A DNA stretch of 35,263 nt from an uncultured Paracoccaceae bacterium (GTDB lineage: Bacteria; Pseudomonadota; Alphaproteobacteria; Rhodobacterales; Rhodobacteraceae), in the NCBI GenBank assembly GCA_937944395.1, contig CALDYW010000053.1:1-35263 (forward strand), given 5' to 3'. The notes beneath the pieces were generated by a model, which saw only the letters and a list, made by a program, of their open reading frames with translations, searched no databases and was not told the origin of the DNA. Shown here piece after piece: positions 16,793 through 25,219 of this stretch. The position numbers were made by a program, and so were the translations under genes. The stretch's first letter is position 1. Each line of letters starts with the position of its first letter.

Positions 16793-17956
16793 ATGCGGCG
16801 ACTGAACTGGGGGCTGATCGGCGGCGGCGAGGGCAGCCAGATCGGCCCGGCGCACCGGCTGGGGGCGGCGGTGGACGGGCTCTATGCCTTCGTGGCGGGT
16901 GCGCTCGACCATCGCCCCGAGGTCGGGCGCGCCTTCGGCCGCCGGCTCGGGCTGGCGCCCGACCGCGCCTACGGCGACTGGCGCGAGATGCTGGCGGCCG
17001 AGCGCGACCGGCCCGACCGGGTGGACCTGGTCACCGTGGCGACACCCAATGCCACCCACTACCCGATCGCACGCGCCTTCCTCGAGGCCGGCTTCGACGT
17101 GCTCTGCGAGAAGCCGATGACGACGACGGTCGAGGAGGCCGAGGATCTGGTGCGCCTGGCGCGCGCGACCGGGCGGATCTGCGCGGTCAATTACGGCTAC
17201 ACGGGCTATGCGCTGGTCCGGCACATGCGCGCGATGGTGGCGCGCGGCGACCTCGGCCGCATTCGTCTGGTGGTGGCCGAGTTCGCCCACGGGCACCATG
17301 CCGCCGGCGACGACGACCGCAATCCCCGCGTGCGCTGGCGCTACGACCCGGCCGAGGCCGGCGTCTCGGCGGTATTCGCCGATGCCGGGATCCATGCGCT
17401 GCACCTCGCCGTCTTCGTCACCGGACAGGAGGTCACCCGGCTTGCGGCCGATCCGGTCTCCTGCGTGCCCTCGCGCCGGCTCGAGGACGACGCGATGATC
17501 AACTTCCGCATGGACGGGGGCGCCGTCGGCCGGCTCTGGACCTCGGCGGTGGCGATCGGGCGGATGCACGGGCTCACGCTGCAGGTGTTCGGCGAAAGGG
17601 GCGGGCTGCGCTGGGCGCAGGAGCAGCCGAACCAGCTCTACTGGATGCCGCTCGGGGGGCGGCTCGAGGTGATCGAGCGGGGCGAACCGGGCCTGTCGCC
17701 CGAGGCCGAGCGCGCCTCGCGCGTGACCGTCGGCCACGCCGAGGGCATGCCGCTGGCCTTCGCGAACATCTACCGCGACATCGCCGAGGCGATCCGGGCG
17801 CGGGCCGAGGGGCGCGCGCCCGATCCTTCGGTCGATCTCTACCCGCGGGCCGAGGATGGCCTGCGCTCGGTCGCGGCCGTCCATGCGATGGCCGCATCGG
17901 GCCGGGGCGGGGGCTGCTGGGTGGATGCCCGGCCGCCGATGTTCCGAACCGGCTGA
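16793..17956 (+). CDS. Gfo/Idh/MocA oxidoreductase (second)
   Basis: A 387-residue NAD(P)-dependent dehydrogenase of a different subgroup from the one at 14758. It has GLIGGGEGSQIGPAHR at the Rossmann turn, FVAGALDHRPE (a longer first loop), TPNATHYPIA, the catalytic block CEKPMTTTVEEAE, VNYGYTGYALVRHMR, and ADAGIHALHLA in the catalytic second domain. Proteins with this N-terminus often sit beside IolE-like genes. A scyllo-inositol or related keto-inositol dehydrogenase is a reasonable guess from context only. It shares the operon with the TIM-barrel gene (12-bp gap). Confidence 0.82.
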   Translation: MRRLNWGLIGGGEGSQIGPAHRLGAAVDGLYAFVAGALDHRPEVGRAFGRRLGLAPDRAYGDWREMLAAERDRPDRVDLVTVATPNATHYPIARAFLEAGFDVLCEKPMTTTVEEAEDLVRLARATGRICAVNYGYTGYALVRHMRAMVARGDLGRIRLVVAEFAHGHHAAGDDDRNPRVRWRYDPAEAGVSAVFADAGIHALHLAVFVTGQEVTRLAADPVSCVPSRRLEDDAMINFRMDGGAVGRLWTSAVAIGRMHGLTLQVFGERGGLRWAQEQPNQLYWMPLGGRLEVIERGEPGLSPEAERASRVTVGHAEGMPLAFANIYRDIAEAIRARAEGRAPDPSVDLYPRAEDGLRSVAAVHAMAASGRGGGCWVDARPPMFRTG

Positions 17957-18022
17957 TCGCGGGGCGGCGCGCGTCCGGAAGGGGTCGCGGCGCGGGCGTC
18001 GGGCGGGCGGGACGATGCAGGT

Positions 18023-18044
18023 CGGCAACCGGAGCGGCAACCGG
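18023..18044 (+). repeat. Two direct copies of CGGCAACCGG upstream of lacI-type gene
   Basis: CGGCAACCGG occurs at 18023-18032 and again at 18035-18044, a 12-bp period. Its core GCAACCGG is identical to one side of the operator at 14714-14727 read on the other strand (TGCAACCGGTTTCA). It lies in the 141-bp gap before the regulator gene. It could be a low-affinity autoregulatory site, or chance in GC-rich DNA. Confidence 0.3.
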
Positions 18045-18097
18045 CAGACCGTCGCGGGCGACCCGCGCCCGGCGGGTGCCGGCGAGGGGGCCGGGTC

Positions 18098-19189
18098 GTG
18101 ACCCGCAGGCCTTCCGGACCGCCGGACCCCGGCGCGGCGCAACCCGGCGCGGCCGGGGCCCGGCGCGGCACGCAACCGCGCCCGGCCGGCGCCCGGGTGA
18201 CGCTGCGCGAGGTGGCCCAGCGCGCGGGCGTCTCGCGTTCGGCGGTGTCGCGGACCTTCACCGAGGGGGCGCCGATCTCGGAGGAAACCCGCCGGAAGGT
18301 GCTGCAGGCGGCGCATGACCTCGGCTACAGCCCGAACCTGCTGGCCAGCAGCCTGACCACCGGCCGCACCCGGCTGATCGGGCTGGTCGCCGACAATTTC
18401 ACCAATCCCGCCTTCCTCGGCGTCATCGACCGCTTCACCCGCGCGCTCGATGCCCGCGGCTTCCGGCCGCTGCTGGTGAACCTTGCCGGACAGACCGATC
18501 CGGCGGCGTCGGTGCAGCTGCTCGCCCGTTACTCGGTCGAGGGGGTGATCCTCGCCTCCTCCACCCTTCCGCAGAGCTTCGCGCAGGCCTTCCGGCAGGC
18601 GGGGCTCCCGGTTGTCCATGCCTTCGGCCGCACCGCCGGCGACGCGGTCGCCCATGTGGTCGGCGTGGACAACGTCCGCGCCGGCGAGATCGCCGCAGCC
18701 GCGCTGATCGGCCGCGGCTACCGGCGGCTCGGGTTCCTCGGCGGGCCGGAACCGGCCACCTCGACCGAGGACCGGCTGGCTGGGTTCCGGCGCGCGGCGC
18801 TGGCGGTCGCGGGCGTCGGCATCGAGGCCGCCTTCGCCTCGGCCTACAGCCACGAGGCCGGGCGGAAGGCGATGGCCGCTCTGATCGCGCGGGGCGGACT
18901 TGCGCAGGCCTATTTCTGCGGCGACGACATGGTGGCGATCGGCGCGATGGATGCGCTGGCCGAGGCCGGGCTCGGCGTGCCCGGGGATGTCGGGCTCATC
19001 GGGATGAACGATGTGGCGATGGCCGGCTGGCGCAGCATCGGCCTCAGCACGATCCGCCAGCCCTTCGACGAGATCATTTGCGCCGCGATCGACCTGGTGC
19101 TGGCGCTCATCGCCGACCCGGGCCTTGCGCCCGAGGTCCGCATCCTGCCCTGCACGCTTGTCGAGCGGCGCACGCTCGGCCGCGTCTGA
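18098..19189 (+). CDS. LacI-family transcriptional regulator
   Basis: A 363-residue LacI/GalR regulator. The helix-turn-helix VTLREVAQRAGVSRSAVSRTF begins at residue 34 and is followed by the hinge-helix region NLLASSLTTGRT and a periplasmic-binding-like sensor domain. The HTH is complete. The first 33 residues are a Pro/Ala/Gly/Arg-rich extension rarely seen in this family. GTG at 18098 has GAGGGGG 7 bases upstream, whereas the in-frame GTG at 18197, which would give a standard length, has no site. It ends the rightward inositol operon. A sugar or inositol-phosphate effector and the operator at 14714 are inferred from context. Confidence 0.9.
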   Translation: MTRRPSGPPDPGAAQPGAAGARRGTQPRPAGARVTLREVAQRAGVSRSAVSRTFTEGAPISEETRRKVLQAAHDLGYSPNLLASSLTTGRTRLIGLVADNFTNPAFLGVIDRFTRALDARGFRPLLVNLAGQTDPAASVQLLARYSVEGVILASSTLPQSFAQAFRQAGLPVVHAFGRTAGDAVAHVVGVDNVRAGEIAAAALIGRGYRRLGFLGGPEPATSTEDRLAGFRRAALAVAGVGIEAAFASAYSHEAGRKAMAALIARGGLAQAYFCGDDMVAIGAMDALAEAGLGVPGDVGLIGMNDVAMAGWRSIGLSTIRQPFDEIICAAIDLVLALIADPGLAPEVRILPCTLVERRTLGRV

Positions 19190-19215
19190 GCCGCCGGCGG
19201 CGCCCGGGGGTCTTG

Positions 19216-19242
19216 CCGCGCCCGGGCGCCCCGGGGGCGCGG
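19216..19242. terminator. Hairpin between convergent regulator and dioxygenase genes
   Basis: CCGCGCCC (19216-19223) and GGGCGCGG (19235-19242) form a perfect 8-bp stem with an 11-nt GC-rich loop. It lies in the 87-bp gap between two convergent stops. No T-tract. Confidence 0.35.
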
Positions 19243-19276
19243 CGGCGGCGGGGCCCGCGCCGCGGACACCGGCCGG

Positions 19277-20464
19277 TCAGTGCGACCGCTTGCGCGCCGC
19301 CTTCGCGTCGATCTCGCGGTCGAAGCGCGCGGCGTCCCAGCCTTCGGCCAGCGCCCGGCGCATCACGTCCTGCTGGCTGGGCGGGGCCATGCCGCCGAGC
19401 GGCGAGTCGAGGTCGAGGTTCGCCGGGAACGGATAGCCCTCGCCCGAGGCCGCGATCACCGCCTCGACCTCGGGCCCGCTCAGCGTTTCGGCGGCGACCC
19501 GACGCGCCAGCACCGGATAGACCGCCTTGGCGACCCGGGCCCGGTCGACGATCTCGATCGACCGCCCGAAGCCCGAGCCGATCTGCATGAGGTTCGCGAA
19601 GCGGCGGACATGGGCGGTGCGGTTGTGCCCGGCGGCATGGAAGGTGGCGGGGTTGAAGAACAGAAGGTCGCCCTTCTCCAGCGGTATCTGGACATGCGCC
19701 TCCTCGAAGAAGGCGCGGAACTCGGGCCGCAGCACGGCAAGATAGCCCGGAAGGAAGCTCTGCGAATAGGGCAGCAGCTTCGTCGGCCCCGACTCGACCG
19801 GCATGTCGCCGTGCGCAACCGCCCCCTGCAGCGTCAGCGCCGCCGAAAGCCGGTGCTGGACGGCGGGGTAGGCGGTCAGCGTCGCGGCGTCGGTGAAGCC
19901 GAGGTGATAGTCGCGATGCGCGGTCTGGGCCGCCCCGCCCGGGTGGACGACGTTGACCTGGCAGGTGATCTGATAGGCCGGGCCGAGCCAGGACCGGGCG
20001 GCCAGCATCACCGCGGGGTTGGCGTTGTAGCGCAGGAAGAGGTCGGGATCCCTCGCGCTTAGCTTCTCGTGGGCGTTCCACAGCCGGCTGTTCGCGCCGG
20101 CCGCGGCGAAATGGTCGCCCCGGCCGGTGCCCGCGCGCGCCTCCTCGGCGATGATCGCCCCGAGCGCCTCCGTCACCGCGTCGATCAGCGAAAGATCCCC
20201 GTAGCCCGAACGGATGACGATGATTCCCGGCCCGTCGAGAAAGGCGCGGTTCCATTCGGCCATCAGCGCCCGGGCCGCGGCCGGGTCTCCCGCCGCCCGC
20301 CGTGCCGCGGCGCCGTCATATTGCGGAACGTTTCCGACGATCGCGGCGGCAAGCGGGTAGTCCGCCGCCGCCGTGGTCTGCGCGACATGGCTGCGGAAGG
20401 CCCCGAGATCGCAGTCGTCCTCGCCGAGCCAGACGGTCGGGTGCGCGGGACTTCTGTTCGGCAT
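19277..20464 (-). CDS. Phytanoyl-CoA dioxygenase (PhyH) family protein
   Basis: A 395-residue Fe(II)/2-oxoglutarate-dependent dioxygenase-like protein. The jelly-roll metal motif appears as HRD (His183, Asp185) in TAHRDYHLGF; the distal ligand is His276 or His280 in FNPATFHAAGHNRT, with Arg287 or Arg288 available to bind 2-oxoglutarate. The ESGPTKLLPYSQ segment between them is typical of PhyH proteins. GGGAGAGAG precedes the ATG. It stands alone, convergent with the LacI gene, so a role in the inositol pathway is not implied. Substrates in this family range from phytanoyl-CoA to amino acids, ectoine and phosphonates. Confidence 0.75.
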   Translation of the reverse strand: MPNRSPAHPTVWLGEDDCDLGAFRSHVAQTTAAADYPLAAAIVGNVPQYDGAAARRAAGDPAAARALMAEWNRAFLDGPGIIVIRSGYGDLSLIDAVTEALGAIIAEEARAGTGRGDHFAAAGANSRLWNAHEKLSARDPDLFLRYNANPAVMLAARSWLGPAYQITCQVNVVHPGGAAQTAHRDYHLGFTDAATLTAYPAVQHRLSAALTLQGAVAHGDMPVESGPTKLLPYSQSFLPGYLAVLRPEFRAFFEEAHVQIPLEKGDLLFFNPATFHAAGHNRTAHVRRFANLMQIGSGFGRSIEIVDRARVAKAVYPVLARRVAAETLSGPEVEAVIAASGEGYPFPANLDLDSPLGGMAPPSQQDVMRRALAEGWDAARFDREIDAKAARKRSH

Positions 20465-21416
20465 GGGCTCTCTCCCACTCGTCCGGCGCGGCCCGGGATC
20501 CGGCCGTCCGCGCCGTCATCGGTATCCCGGAGCGGCAGGGATTGCCACCGTCCCCGGAGAGCCGGCGGCCGTCGGCCGGCCGCCGCCGGAGCCGGCCGTG
20601 TTCCGCCGGGGGCGTGCCGCCGCCGCCGATGCCGCGGTCGCGGCCGAAGCCGCCTTCCTCGCCTCCGAAACCGCCGCGCGCGCGGTCGGGCTGGCGCACC
20701 TGCTGAACCCGGTCTCGATCGGGTGCGGCCCGACACGATCCGTCACCTCCGTCACGGGCCCGATGCCCGCCGCTTGCTTCCGGCCGCGGCAGGGGTCTGG
20801 GCGCACCAGCGCCGGCACGGCTTCGACGCGCAGACGCCGCGCAGCGACGGCGGCAGCCTGCGCATCCTCGCCGCGCCGGTCCCCCCGGCCGGTATCCGCC
20901 TCGCCGGACCTTGTGCGGCGGTTCCGCGCCGGAAGGGGGCGGCGGCCGGCCTCGGCACCTGCGACGAACACGACGCCTTCGCCCGCGGTCCTTGCCTTCG
21001 CCCGCGGTGCGCGGATCGAAACCCCGCCCCCGGCGCGGGCCACGCCGGTCGGACCTGCCGGCCGCGCCGCCGCGGGAGGCCCTGTTGCGGTGGCTGTCCG
21101 GCCGACCGGCGCCGACTCCCGAACCGCGCCGGGTGCGGGAAGGGATCGTCGGACCCTGCCCGCAGCGGTCGGCGATCGCGGAGGCGGCACGGACGCGATC
21201 TGAACCGGGTGCCGGCGTCCCCATCCGGCGAAGGGCCCTGCCGCCTCGTGCGCCGCCTGCCGGACGCCGCCACCCCGATCAGGTGCATGCCTGGGCAGGA
21301 GCCGGAACAGATGGAAGAGAATCGTCCGGATCCGGCGAAAGCATATCATCTGTTATTGACGCCCGCCTTTCCGCGCCCCTAGGCTCGAGCCGTCCGAACA
21401 AGGGGGGCAGGGCGGC
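20465..21416. other. 952-bp intergenic region with no recognisable gene
   Basis: Both strands and all frames were read. Several frames stay open only because the DNA is G/C-rich; their translations are Arg/Pro/Ala-rich and shift character from frame to frame. A few short protein-like runs (EAAFLASETAARAVGLAHLL in one frame near 20650-20705; WAHQRRHGFDAQTPRSDGG in another near 20800-20860) could be remains of a frameshifted gene, but I cannot name a family. The last ~65 bp hold the promoter of the transporter operon. Confidence 0.5.
21356..21385 (+). promoter_or_regulatory. Candidate promoter of the transporter operon
   Basis: TTGACG (21356-21361) and TAGGCT (21380-21385) are 18 bp apart, following the AT-rich stretch GCATATCATCTGTTATTGAC, one of the least GC-rich stretches in the window. 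The predicted leader is about 25 nt before the TTG start codon of the next gene. Confidence 0.45.
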
Positions 21417-23315
21417 TTGGCACGAGGCGGGCCTCAGGTCGCGACAGGGTCCGGTCCGGCCGCCGCCCTGCGCGGCGGCGCGACCGCCGCTGTCGTCGCT
21501 CTGGGCACGCTGATGCTCTGGGCCGTGCTCCCGGCCGGTTTCGAGGGTCCGCTGATCCTGATGCTGGTCAGCATGGTCGCGGTCGTCGGGATCGGTATCT
21601 ACAGCGGCAACAGCGGCATCGTGAGCTTCGGGCATACCGCCCTCATGGCGCTCGGGGCCTATGCCTCGGCGATGATGACGATCGCGCCGGACGACAAGGC
21701 GCGGCTGCTGCCGGCGCTTCCCGATGCGGTGATCGCGCTGCATCTGCCGCCGGTTGCGGCGATCCTCGGGGCCTGCGCGGTCGTCGGGGTGGTGGCGCTG
21801 CCCGTGGCCCTGCTGATCGGGCGGCTCGAGGGCTCGTCGGCCTCGATCGCCACGCTCGGGCTTCTGCTCATCGTCAACGGCGTGCTGGTCGGCGCGCGCG
21901 ACTATACCCGCGGCAGTCAGGCGCTGTTCGGCCTGCCCATCGCCGTGACCGTGCCGGTGGCGGCGGCCTTCGTGGTGCTTGCGATCCTCGCCGCGCGGGC
22001 GTTCCGAGACTCGCGCATGGGGCTCGCGCTCAGGGCCGCGCGCGAGAACGCCGCCGCGGCCGCCGCCGTCGGGGCCGACGTGGTCCGCGCCCGGCAGGCG
22101 GCCTTCCTGCTCTCGGCCGTCATCGCCGCACTGGCCGGCGCGCTCTACGGCCATTTCATCGGCGTGCTCACCCCCCGGGCGTTCTATTTCGACCTGACCT
22201 TCGCGCTGCTCGCGATCCTGATCGTCGGCGGCATGACGACGATCGCGGGCGCGGCGCTCGGGGCGGTCCTGGTCTCGGTGCTGGTCGAGGTGCTGCGCCG
22301 CCTGGCCGACGGGGGCACCTTCGGTCCGCTGACGCTGCCGCCGGTTTACGGCCTGACCACGATCGGGCTGAGCCTCGCGATCCTCGCGGTGCTCTACCGC
22401 CGGCAGGGCGGGCTTCTGCCCTATGTCGAGCCCGACGAGGTGCTGCGCCCGCCCGCGCGCCCTGCCGTGCCGCCGCCCGCGCCGGCGCGGATCGAGGCCG
22501 GCTCGGGCGAGCTTCGTGCCGAGCGGCTCACCCGCCGCTTCGACGGAGTGATCGCGGTGTCCGAGGCGTCGCTGGTGCTGCGCCCCGGCGAGATCCTCGG
22601 TCTGATCGGGCCGAACGGGGCCGGCAAGTCCACGCTGCTGTCGATGATCGCGGGCTCGGTCCCGCCGACCTCGGGCCGCGTGCGGATCGACGGTGCCGAT
22701 GCAACCGGCCTGCCGCCGCACCGGATCGCGCGGCGCGGCGTGCAGCGGACCTTCCAGAACATCCGGCTGTTCGGCAACCTCAGCGTGCTCGACAACGTCC
22801 GGGTGGCCGCCGATGGCGGGCCCTGGAGCCGGGCCGAGGCGACGGCGCGGGCCTGGGCGCTGCTGGACCGGTTCGACCTGACGGCGCTTGCGGCGCGCCC
22901 CGCGGGCACGCTGGCCTACGGGCCGCAGCGGCGGGTCGAGATCGCGCGGGCGGTGGCGCGGGCGCCGCGCTACCTTCTGCTCGACGAGCCCGCGGCGGGC
23001 ATGAACGCGGCCGAATCCGATGCGCTGCTCGACCTGCTCGAGGGGCTGCGCCGCGACGACGGCATCGGCCTTCTGGTGATCGACCACGACCTGCGGCTGA
23101 TCCTCAGGCTCTGCGACCGGGTGGCGGTGCTCGGCAAGGGGCAGGTGATCGCCGAAGGACCGCCCGAGGCGGTCAGCCGGGATCCGCTGGTGATCGAGGC
23201 CTATCTCGGGCGGCGTCACGCCGGCGACGGACGAGGGCCGGCCCGGTCGGCCGCCACCTCCGGGGCACCGGGGCAGAAGACGACGGACCAGCACGAAAGG
23301 AGAAGGGATCCATGA
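21417..23315 (+). CDS. Branched-chain-amino-acid-type ABC transporter, fused permease (LivM) and ATPase (LivG)
   Basis: A 632-residue fusion. Residues ~20-330 are the LivM-type inner-membrane permease with about 8-10 hydrophobic segments and the family motif GNSGIVSFGHTALMALGAY. After a proline-rich linker (~345-362), residues ~365-605 are a LivG-type ATPase with Walker A GPNGAGKST (398-406), the LivG-specific RTFQNIRLFGNLSVLDNV, a signature of LAYGPQRRVEIARA in place of LSGGQ, and Walker B LLLDEP (Asp523, Glu524). The start is TTG with AAGGGGGGCAGGG upstream, the weakest start in the operon. The binding-protein start lies within its stop (ATGA). It imports an amino-acid-like or amide-like solute. 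Confidence 0.9.
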   Translation: MARGGPQVATGSGPAAALRGGATAAVVALGTLMLWAVLPAGFEGPLILMLVSMVAVVGIGIYSGNSGIVSFGHTALMALGAYASAMMTIAPDDKARLLPALPDAVIALHLPPVAAILGACAVVGVVALPVALLIGRLEGSSASIATLGLLLIVNGVLVGARDYTRGSQALFGLPIAVTVPVAAAFVVLAILAARAFRDSRMGLALRAARENAAAAAAVGADVVRARQAAFLLSAVIAALAGALYGHFIGVLTPRAFYFDLTFALLAILIVGGMTTIAGAALGAVLVSVLVEVLRRLADGGTFGPLTLPPVYGLTTIGLSLAILAVLYRRQGGLLPYVEPDEVLRPPARPAVPPPAPARIEAGSGELRAERLTRRFDGVIAVSEASLVLRPGEILGLIGPNGAGKSTLLSMIAGSVPPTSGRVRIDGADATGLPPHRIARRGVQRTFQNIRLFGNLSVLDNVRVAADGGPWSRAEATARAWALLDRFDLTALAARPAGTLAYGPQRRVEIARAVARAPRYLLLDEPAAGMNAAESDALLDLLEGLRRDDGIGLLVIDHDLRLILRLCDRVAVLGKGQVIAEGPPEAVSRDPLVIEAYLGRRHAGDGRGPARSAATSGAPGQKTTDQHERRRDP

Positions 23316-24481
23316 CGACGGCACTTCGGACGACGACGACGACCACGGCCGTGGCACTCGCCCTCGCGGCGGGGGCAGCCCAGGCGCAGGAGACGGTGAC
23401 GGTCGGCTTTGCCGCGGGCCTCACCGGCTATCTGGCCTTCTACGACGGCATGGTGATGCAGGGCGCCGAGATGGCGGTGGACGAGATCAACGCCGCCGGC
23501 GGGGTGCTCGACGGGCGGTACACCCTGGCCCTGTCGGTCAAGGACATGCGGTCGGAGACCCCGGCGGCGGTGATCGCCGCGCGCGATCTGGTCGCCGAAG
23601 GGGTGCGCGCGCTGCTGGTGCCCTGCGACGTCGATCCGGCGATCGCGGCGGGGCAGATCGGCCAGCAGGCCGGGATCCCGATGATCGCCGCCTGCGCCTC
23701 GACCCCGACGCTGCCGGGCCTGGTCGGCGACTACCTGTTCAACCTCAAGACCGCCGACAACCTGCAGGCGGCGGTGCTGGCGGAATACGCCCGCGCCCAG
23801 GGCTACGAGACCGCCTACATCCTGCTGTCGCCCGACACGCCCTATACCGACCTGTTGCCGCGCTACTTCGCGCAGGCCTTCGAGAGCCTCGGCGGCAGGG
23901 TGGCGGCGATCGACACCTACGCCTTCGACCAGCAGGACTTCAGCGTGGAAGCCACGCGCATCGCGGCGCTCGACCCGCAGCCCGACGTGATCATGACCGC
24001 CGCCTACGAGCCGCATTTTCCCGCCTTCATCCAGCAGCTGCGCAATGCCGGTGTCACCGCTCCGGTGCTGGGCAGCGACGGAATCGATTCGCCCACCACG
24101 CTCGGGATCGGGCCGGCGGCGGACGGGGTGGTGTTCTCGATGGCCGGCTTCCCGGTCGAGGGCGGAACGCTCGCCGCCTTCTACGACGCCTACGAGGCGC
24201 GCTACGGCGAGGATCTGCCCTTCGCCTTCAGCGCCACCGGCTACGAGGCGGTCAAGCTGCTCGCCGCGGCGATCGAGACGGCGGGCTCGATCGAGGGGGC
24301 CGCGATCCGCGACGCGCTCGATGCGGTCGTGGACTTTCCCGGCGTGACCGGCACGACGATCACCTATGCCGGGCAGAACCGCGTGGCGCTGCGCGACGTG
24401 ACCCTGGTCGAGGTGCGCGACGGCGAGCAGCACTTCGTGCTGCAGGCGCGGCCGGCACCCGAAACGACCCCGAAGCCCTGA
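23312..24481 (+). CDS. ABC transporter substrate-binding protein, branched-chain amino acid type
   Basis: A 389-residue periplasmic binding protein (peripla_BP_6 / LivJ type). The signal peptide is unusual: MTTALRTTTTTT followed by AVALALAAGAAQAQE, with likely cleavage after AQA. The mature protein opens TVTVGFAAGLTGYLAFYDG, then QGAEMAVDEINAAGGV, which is the family's diagnostic start. GAAAGGAGAAGGG precedes the ATG. It overlaps the permease-ATPase gene by 4 bp. The solute cannot be read from sequence; the neighbouring catabolic enzymes suggest a nitrogenous compound. Confidence 0.92.
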   Translation: MTTALRTTTTTTAVALALAAGAAQAQETVTVGFAAGLTGYLAFYDGMVMQGAEMAVDEINAAGGVLDGRYTLALSVKDMRSETPAAVIAARDLVAEGVRALLVPCDVDPAIAAGQIGQQAGIPMIAACASTPTLPGLVGDYLFNLKTADNLQAAVLAEYARAQGYETAYILLSPDTPYTDLLPRYFAQAFESLGGRVAAIDTYAFDQQDFSVEATRIAALDPQPDVIMTAAYEPHFPAFIQQLRNAGVTAPVLGSDGIDSPTTLGIGPAADGVVFSMAGFPVEGGTLAAFYDAYEARYGEDLPFAFSATGYEAVKLLAAAIETAGSIEGAAIRDALDAVVDFPGVTGTTITYAGQNRVALRDVTLVEVRDGEQHFVLQARPAPETTPKP

Positions 24482-24498
24482 CCGGAAGCGCCGGGGCG

Positions 24499-25212
24499 AT
24501 GCTCGAAGTGACGGGACTGGAGGTTGCCTACGGCGCGATCCGGGCCGTCAGGGGCATCGACCTTCGCGTGGGGCAGGGCGAGATCGTCGCCCTGCTCGGA
24601 CCCAACGGGGCGGGAAAGAGCTCGACGCTCATGGCGATCATGGGCGTCGTGCCGCCGCGGGCCGGGCGCATCCGCCTGGAGGGGCGCGATGTCTCGGGGC
24701 TGGCCCCCGAAGCCCTGGTCCGCGCGGGCATGGCGCTGGTGCCCGAGGGGCGGCGCATCTTCGCGCCGCTGACGGTGACCGAGAACCTGGTCGTCGCCGC
24801 GCCGCCCGGTCGCCGAAGGTCGGAACTTGCGGCGGACCTCGAAGAGATGCACGCGCTCTTCCCGGTGCTCGCCGAGCGGCGGACCCAGCAGGCGGGCACC
24901 CTCTCGGGCGGCGAGCAGCAGCAGCTTGCCATCGCGCGCTGCCTGATGGGCCGGCCGCGGATGGTGCTTCTCGACGAGCCCTCGCTGGGGCTCGCGCCGC
25001 AGATCGTGGACCAGATCTTCGACCTGATCGCCGGTCTGCGCGACCGCGGCCTGACGATCCTGCTGGTCGAGCAGAACGTGGACCTGTCGCTCGAGATCGC
25101 CGACCGCGGCTATGTGCTGGTCGGCGGCGAGATGGTGCTGGACGGCCCGGCCGCGGCGCTTGCCGCCTCGGAAGGGGTCGAGCGCGCCTTCCTCGGCCTG
25201 TCGGGGGCGTGA
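24499..25212 (+). CDS. livF: ABC transporter ATP-binding protein, LivF type
   Basis: A 237-residue ATPase, the second nucleotide-binding subunit of the transporter. Walker A GPNGAGKSS is at 34-42, the LivF-specific LVPEGRRIFAPLTVTENL follows, then the signature LSGGEQQQLAIARCL from 135 and Walker B LLDEPSLGLAP (Asp159, Glu160). The D-loop and H-loop region differs slightly: VEQNVDL replaces the H-loop His, as usual for LivF. It lies 17 bp after the binding-protein gene and 7 bp before the LivH gene. Confidence 0.93.
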   Translation: MLEVTGLEVAYGAIRAVRGIDLRVGQGEIVALLGPNGAGKSSTLMAIMGVVPPRAGRIRLEGRDVSGLAPEALVRAGMALVPEGRRIFAPLTVTENLVVAAPPGRRRSELAADLEEMHALFPVLAERRTQQAGTLSGGEQQQLAIARCLMGRPRMVLLDEPSLGLAPQIVDQIFDLIAGLRDRGLTILLVEQNVDLSLEIADRGYVLVGGEMVLDGPAAALAASEGVERAFLGLSGA

Positions 25213-25219
25213 GGCCGCC

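Noticed and set aside
16058-18853. A 931-codon minus-strand frame opposite the TIM-barrel, second dehydrogenase and LacI genes
   Set aside because: Antisense shadow of three certain genes; no recognisable motifs.
20324-20340. GCGGAACGTTTCCGACG as a possible second LacI operator near the dioxygenase gene
   Set aside because: It does not match the fixed positions of the family consensus and lies inside the coding region.
23329-23343. Short (ACG)n-like run in the binding-protein signal peptide
   Set aside because: Five units at most, encoding a Thr stretch in a tolerant n-region. Too short to propose phase variation.
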